Part shown: in pieces, positions 59,198 to 64,000 of the stretch
How the letters are laid out: the number at the start of each line of letters is the position of its first letter
How positions within the stretch are numbered: the first letter of the stretch is position 1
Assembly (NCBI GenBank): GCA_024663395.1
Contig: JANFAH010000018.1
Location: 1,262,302-1,326,301, forward strand
From: Pisolithus tinctorius
Lineage: Eukaryota; Basidiomycota; Agaricomycetes; Boletales; Pisolithaceae
Direction of reading: 5' to 3'
DNA length: 64,000 nt
Notes under the pieces: generated by a model
The model's input: only the letters and a program-made list of their open reading frames with translations
Told to the model about the DNA's origin: nothing
Database searches by the model: none
Translations under genes and position numbers: made by a program

Positions 59198-60288
59198 CAT
59201 CTTCTTATGATTGTAGCCTTCATCGCGAACTTAATCCAATCGGGGGGAACAAACCAGATGACCTTCCACGACGACAGATAAGCTCGAGTGTACGCCAAAC
59301 ATTTGACATGGAAACCTACTCAGACCCAATAATGCCGACCCAGCGATGGTCGTGAAACCCAATGGGCATAAGCAGCGACCATCGATGAAACACGATGAAA
59401 CAAGTATAGTGACGCAGGATGCACTCGTGAGAGCATAAGCATGGCATTCCATGAAGAAGAGCCCATGCAAACGGGGGACGAAAATCGACGCTTGAGAGAT
59501 CGATCCCAACCTGGAGGTATACAATTATGTACAGTTGAGGGTCATTGCTGCTCGAGGTTAGTGTAACGCCGGATTTATCGTTGAAGAACGAGGGCGATAC
59601 TGGACATAATGAATAAACGATGTCATAGGACCAAGGGAAAATACGCACGTCCACGAATCTGGCGTCATCGAAGGCAAGATGCGGTCGTCGGAGAGGGTCA
59701 TGACAGTGGTATCGTTGAGCAGGGCATGCTCGGCGCCACGAAAGGAAGTCGTAGCCAAACGCGAACGCGAGAATAGCGAAGCAGACGACAATACGGATAG
59801 TCAGGGCACAAGGTAGACAGAGTAGTCACGCATATGCTGGAAGGACACAGGGGAGCCTCGGATAGCTAGACAATAGTGGAGAGATTGGGTTGCGTAAGGA
59901 CGATATCGGCAGCAACTCAAGTAGCGTCAGAGGCGCCCTCATCAGCAATGCCGACGTCGGCGCGGGAAAGAGCAAGTTAGCGTCGTTAGCACCATCACTA
60001 CACGATGTTCGGGGAAGACACCAGCTAAACCACCGGCATCGAGAACGAGTTCATACGTTTGCCTCCAGGGGAAGGACCATCCTTGAGCACCTTGATCTTG
60101 ACACCGAGAGCCAGAGCGTCGTCAATTGTCTGGTTGGTATCCTCACCGTGGTTCTCCATGCGAGATGCATATGCAGCGAGAAGAACAATGTCATTGGCGG
60201 ACAAGGGACCGTGTGTATGGATAGTTTCCGACACCAGCAAGTTCATCAATACCTTTCTGCTGAAAATCGTTGGCGGAGTTTGAGGACA
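59198..60288 (-). pseudogene. Plasma-membrane H+-ATPase (PMA1 type) pseudogene, right arm
   Basis: Mirror of 40630-41720 with the same frameshifts and stops, so the gene was already dead before the arms duplicated. Its first bases (60240-60285) are also the resumption point of the deleted third copy (28265 onward). Confidence 0.82.
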
Positions 60289-60624
60289 TGATAAGAGCCT
60301 CCTACCTAATAGTGCCAGCTTCGACTAGCGACACCCGAGTGGCGTGAATTCGCTGATGAGTCATCATGTCTTCGCTCGAACACAAAGGCGTCAGTTTCAG
60401 AATCGTTCGTCCGGGTGAAATCGCATATCGTTTTCAAGAAAACGATCAACCATAGGTCCAGGTCCAGGATCTTTCATATCGCTGCAGCAGCCCCACTGAC
60501 CATGGCTTTCATACTCGAGCAGGGCTTTCATGTCGTGCATCGTCGTCGTCTTCTTCCAGGCTCGTCTGCCCTGTGCGCTTTAGAGATTAGGCTTACATAA
60601 TAGCGATGTTCCTCTGACAAGCCA

Positions 60625-61062
60625 ATGGCGATTACTGTCGATTGGCCCAGCGGTTCTGGGGATGTCCGGGACGGAATGAAAGACAGTAGGTCCTCGCGAA
60701 CCCATGCACTTTACTCCCGTTTTGGCTTCCACGAACCGTCCATTTTCAGATCAATATGTGTGGCATTGAATCTCCCTGCCCGTCTTCTCGTGATCGAAAG
60801 ACATGAAGCTATCGGGTGGGGCGTCGACTTTGTCCCAACGGTGACGACAGCGATATCTGACCAAACAAATGTTTTGGAACCGGGACTCATCACACCCGAA
60901 TTTCAGGCCGTCGGTCGCTGGCCGGGATGCCACAAGATTCCGAAGCCGCCCTTGTGCGGAAACCTTCGTTACACTTACAAGCTGATATATGGGGCCTTGA
61001 TTCCAGTCAAGTTGGTTTGGTATACCTCGCCGCTTTCATACCAGCTCTGGTCTGTCAGTTAA
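60625..61062 (+). CDS. 145-aa ORF of unknown function (right arm)
   Basis: Same protein as 39856-40293 (minus) and 28668-29105. No recognised family. Confidence 0.4.
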   Translation: MAITVDWPSGSGDVRDGMKDSRSSRTHALYSRFGFHEPSIFRSICVALNLPARLLVIERHEAIGWGVDFVPTVTTAISDQTNVLEPGLITPEFQAVGRWPGCHKIPKPPLCGNLRYTYKLIYGALIPVKLVWYTSPLSYQLWSVS

Positions 61063-61488
61063 ATCTCATCTAGCTGCACACCTTCTGACTTCTTGTGGCA
61101 CCGCCCATCGCCGGTTGGCCTAGTTGACCGAGTAGGAACAGACTACATTACGGTATCGAGCTGGCCGCCGTGTCACGGAACATGTAGGCGTACGCAGCTT
61201 CTTTCTCAGCGGGTCCAGGCTACCCTCACAATTCAGTTTTCCCAAGCTCTTGAACGTTCAACGCTAGAGGCTTTGGTTAAATACGACGACCAAGGGATTC
61301 GATACACTACATGCAACGAAATCCACAAAAATCGTGGCTGTCGCAGAGCGAATGTTATTTACTTTTCTTCTTCTTCATGCTTACTTCGTCGACGTATTAT
61401 GAGACAAACACTATAAATATTTACTGTGAACTGATAAGCACGAGAAAAAATCACCGCATTGTGGACTGCCCGGGGGGCGGGTGTATTA

Positions 61489-63120
61489 TCAACAGTGGTC
61501 AAGCACAACTTCTACCGCTGGGTAAGTATCAAACAACGCTACCGTATAACGGTTAAGTGACCCCACAAAACTCGCGTCAACTGTCAGAACAACTGAGCGC
61601 AGACATGGTAAAAGGGTACGGCAATCAAAACCATGAGGTCCAGGTCCAGGAGAGTGGGTAGGATGCTGCAGAAGCGCATCTAATAGGCCAGTTGATGTCA
61701 TCCCGTAGACACTCAGGTGTTGCACAGCCGGATACATTGACAGGATTTTGGTCCAAGCACAAATGGGAATTTTGTCGTCGCAATCCGTGCCAAAAATGAA
61801 ATGCAGACACTGCACATGTGGGAGGGAGGGAAAGGAGCCGGCTATATGGGTGGCATCCCAGGGGACGACACTGGGCCATTCTAAGGATAAATGGATGACA
61901 TGTGGGACAGATGGTGCGCCAACGCAAGCAATCGCCTCTGGAAACCCAAAAACTTGGATTGACATTGCAGCATAATGGATCTCCACCGTGCGGTATGTGG
62001 TTAGTCGAGCACATGCCGCCGCAACAGACAAAAGATGATTCAAATCAGCGGTGCTATCTTGGGCACTCAGATCTTCAGAGTGAACTTCTAGTACCTGGAG
62101 GCAGGGGGTAGTAAGGGATTCCAGTAAGAACGCCGTATGCACTGCAGTAGCTTCCAAAATGACTGTGCGAAGACATGAAAACGATATTCTTGATGCGTTA
62201 GATGGAGGAACAGATTGCTGCAGGGCTTGGCGAATGACAAGGACCTGAAGGAGAGGCATATCCAGTAAAAATGCCATCAAATTGTTCAGAGACAATCTGG
62301 AATCTGCGGGGAGATGGCAGAGAGTGAAATTTCGCAGATTACGAAAGCCTTCAGGGTGGAACAGCAGCCAGTGGACCCCGAAATTTTCGATGTGCAGATG
62401 ACGAAGAGCTGGTGCTCTGAGCTCGAGTGCGGGAATTGTTGGCCTAGCGAACACTTCGGGAGAGTTGTAGCCAACCAGGATGAGTGTTTTCAGGTTGGGT
62501 GTAAACCTTGGGATGCACGCCACCATTATCGTCATGTGTTCAAGGGGTAGGTGTAAGTAAACGGAGCGGACCCGATGTGGTGTGGCAAACGCCCGAGAGA
62601 CATTGTTCTCCGCAGTTAGTACGTCCCGCCGATAAACAATCGATCCGAAGATATTCTCCGAGTAGTTGAGCGCGTAATCCCAGGAGACGTCCAGCAGATG
62701 TGGCATAGAACGCTGTATCATCATTGCCACCCACTCTCCGTTGTCGTTGGCAAAATTGATCGCACGAGCCCAAAGTCGGGGAGAAGTGGTGGTGATTACT
62801 TGCCACTGGCGGCACACATGACTACAAGCTACCAGTGAGTGGCTCCCGGCTTCTGAGTCCGCAACATATTGAAAGATATCCAGAAGGAGCTCCACTGGAA
62901 GGCTCATGATGGGCGAAAAGGAGTTTAGACCCTCATGCAAGCACCGGACAAGTTCAAGGAGACGCGCGACCTCTGCACTAATAACTAAAGGATCAGCAGC
63001 GCTCAGTGGAAATGATGACTGGTATTGGGGCTGTAACCGTGCATCGGCAGATCGCAATTTTCGGGATCGCTGATATCGAAGAGTAAATAGTACTGCACCA
63101 ATAATTGAGATCACCGACAA
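61489..63120 (-). CDS. F-box protein, 543 aa (right arm)
   Basis: Mirror of 37798-39429 with the same predicted 543-residue protein: F-box-like motif at ~75-115 followed by a leucine-rich C-terminal region. The hairpin upstream (63191-63235) is also kept. Function as for the left copy: probable substrate receptor of an SCF ubiquitin ligase. Confidence 0.84.
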   Translation of the reverse strand: MSVISIIGAVLFTLRYQRSRKLRSADARLQPQYQSSFPLSAADPLVISAEVARLLELVRCLHEGLNSFSPIMSLPVELLLDIFQYVADSEAGSHSLVACSHVCRQWQVITTTSPRLWARAINFANDNGEWVAMMIQRSMPHLLDVSWDYALNYSENIFGSIVYRRDVLTAENNVSRAFATPHRVRSVYLHLPLEHMTIMVACIPRFTPNLKTLILVGYNSPEVFARPTIPALELRAPALRHLHIENFGVHWLLFHPEGFRNLRNFTLCHLPADSRLSLNNLMAFLLDMPLLQVLVIRQALQQSVPPSNASRISFSCLRTVILEATAVHTAFLLESLTTPCLQVLEVHSEDLSAQDSTADLNHLLSVAAACARLTTYRTVEIHYAAMSIQVFGFPEAIACVGAPSVPHVIHLSLEWPSVVPWDATHIAGSFPSLPHVQCLHFIFGTDCDDKIPICAWTKILSMYPAVQHLSVYGMTSTGLLDALLQHPTHSPGPGPHGFDCRTLLPCLRSVVLTVDASFVGSLNRYTVALFDTYPAVEVVLDHC

Positions 63121-63190
63121 GAATATCAGAATTCCACACTAACCAGGAATCGCGGTTGCCACAAACAGGATTAAGGACGGGATTGTCATA

Positions 63191-63235
63191 CTGACGCGTT
63201 GGTAACTGGTAAATTACCAGAGACCAACGCGTCAA
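63191..63235. repeat. 12-bp inverted repeat hairpin upstream of right F-box gene
   Basis: TGACGCGTTGGT and ACCAACGCGTCA around an inner TGGTAAATTACCA; mirror of 37684-37726. Confidence 0.6.
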
Positions 63236-63890
63236 TATCCTGTAGTTCCTCTCTTTTAACCACCTCAAAACAAAGGAGGAGTGGCAGGGCGGAGAATTAT
63301 CCCGACGCCTCAACAAATCACGGGAACTCACCCATTCTTTGTTATGCTAGCATTCACGCGCATTGCCAGACGGAGGCCAAGGTTATGGTAACTCGGAGAA
63401 TGCCGTCCGGCTCGGCATAACTAGCTTGCGACTTGCTGAGGTGCAATCGCGAGACCACAACGAAGAGATCAGAGAGCATTCGAAAGCAAAGGCAACCTAC
63501 GCAGATACCGCACCAGTTGCCTCTAGATCTCCATGGCCGTATTACACCTCAGCTGGCTCCCTCTCAAGCTCGACCCTCTACTACACATCCCGAACCCACA
63601 GACGTTTGACGGTCGGAATTCATGTTTCTGCTATGAGGTTAGCTCTAAGGACCGTTCGGGTAATTGCGGTCAGAAGGTTGGTAACGGGTCGCTAGGAAGC
63701 GTGAAGGCGCAAGGAGAAGAGAATTGTATGGAGGATTCTGCGGGGGGTGGTCCTATTGTGCATTCACATCTAGTTTTCATCCATACATATCCATCGAGTA
63801 AGATATTCACAGATAACCAACTCATCATATACTATCTGCAACACACAGATTGACAGTAGGCGTCCCAGCAAGCATCCCTTTCGTATCCTT

Positions 63891-64000
63891 TCAAGTATCA
63901 CCGATGAATGAATCCAACACAGGCACCAATTGGACTCGACTTGCTGCAAGCACCCCTCGCGTTCCGAGCAACAGCACTCATCCCATCCAACAGTCCCATG
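63891..64000 (-). CDS. RING-finger protein, C-terminal end only (cut by window edge)
   Basis: The minus strand carries the last ~36 codons of the RING gene (ending PVLDSFIGDT), same as 36900-37009. The RING itself would lie beyond the window, so it cannot be said whether this copy is whole. Confidence 0.7.

Larger units (their letters stand above)
52848..64000. repeat. Right arm of giant inverted repeat (continues past window)
   Basis: Reverse complement of the left arm, including the last ~100 bp of the window, which are the RING-gene 3' end. The true arm is therefore at least 11.15 kb and probably longer. Confidence 0.96.

Noticed and set aside
1..64000. tRNA, rRNA, riboswitch or CRISPR features
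   Set aside because: None recognised by reading; tRNAs could be missed without a covariance search.

Overview
The window reads as nuclear DNA of an Agaricomycete-type basidiomycete fungus. Genes are cut by many 50-80 nt GT-AG introns. The protein families are fungal: RecQ-like helicase with a Cys/His tail, Tnp2 (CACTA/Plavaka-like) transposase, F-box, PMA1-type proton ATPase and BAH-PHD. One segment has lost essentially every CpG, as expected from cytosine methylation plus deamination or a RIP-like process. No rRNA, tRNA or CRISPR was recognised. The window is an accessory, repeat-rich region.

Region 1 (1-17.0 kb) is a chromatin/DNA-transaction gene block. It holds the C-terminal half of a RecQ-family helicase (like telomere-linked helicases), an unrecognised protein (1300-2360), a Lys/Ser-rich protein with a ParB/sulfiredoxin-like domain (3187-6492), a large Ulp1/C48-type protease protein on the minus strand (12115-7383), a divergently transcribed BAH-PHD protein (12265-13487), a ~153-bp satellite with a four-monomer higher-order period (13.83-15.63 kb) and another unrecognised basic-tailed protein (16016-16893). 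Fifteen copies of a 16-bp palindrome (AAGCGACCGGTCGCTT and variants) lie between 1.09 and 5.66 kb, most inside introns.

Region 2 (17.6-22.5 kb) is a CpG desert with a decayed mitochondrial-type HSP70 fragment and a CpG-stripped copy of a sequence still intact in region 4. Region 3 (22.6-36.9 kb) starts with a diverged inverted repeat array (22.6-25.0 kb). It then has a small two-exon gene (26188-26637), an internally deleted third copy of the large repeat (27.15-29.74 kb), a WD40-repeat gene (31732-30391), a Pro/Ser-rich gene (34932-33997) and a RING-finger gene (36319-37009).

Region 4 (36.9-64.0 kb) is one giant inverted repeat. Arms of at least 11.1 kb (36918-48063 and 52848-64000) flank a 4.8-kb spacer with a frameshifted Tnp2 transposase. 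Each arm carries the RING 3' end, a 543-aa F-box protein, a 145-aa ORF, a PMA1 proton-ATPase pseudogene, a Ser/Asp-rich multi-exon gene of an expanded agaricomycete family, a 148-codon ORF and a 172-aa five-exon gene. The arms are nearly identical but differ by small indels that break different genes in each. The repeat continues past the right edge.

Several genes show single-base frame changes without splice sites, so either decay or uncorrected long-read errors must be kept in mind. All family assignments come from motif reading; no database search was run.
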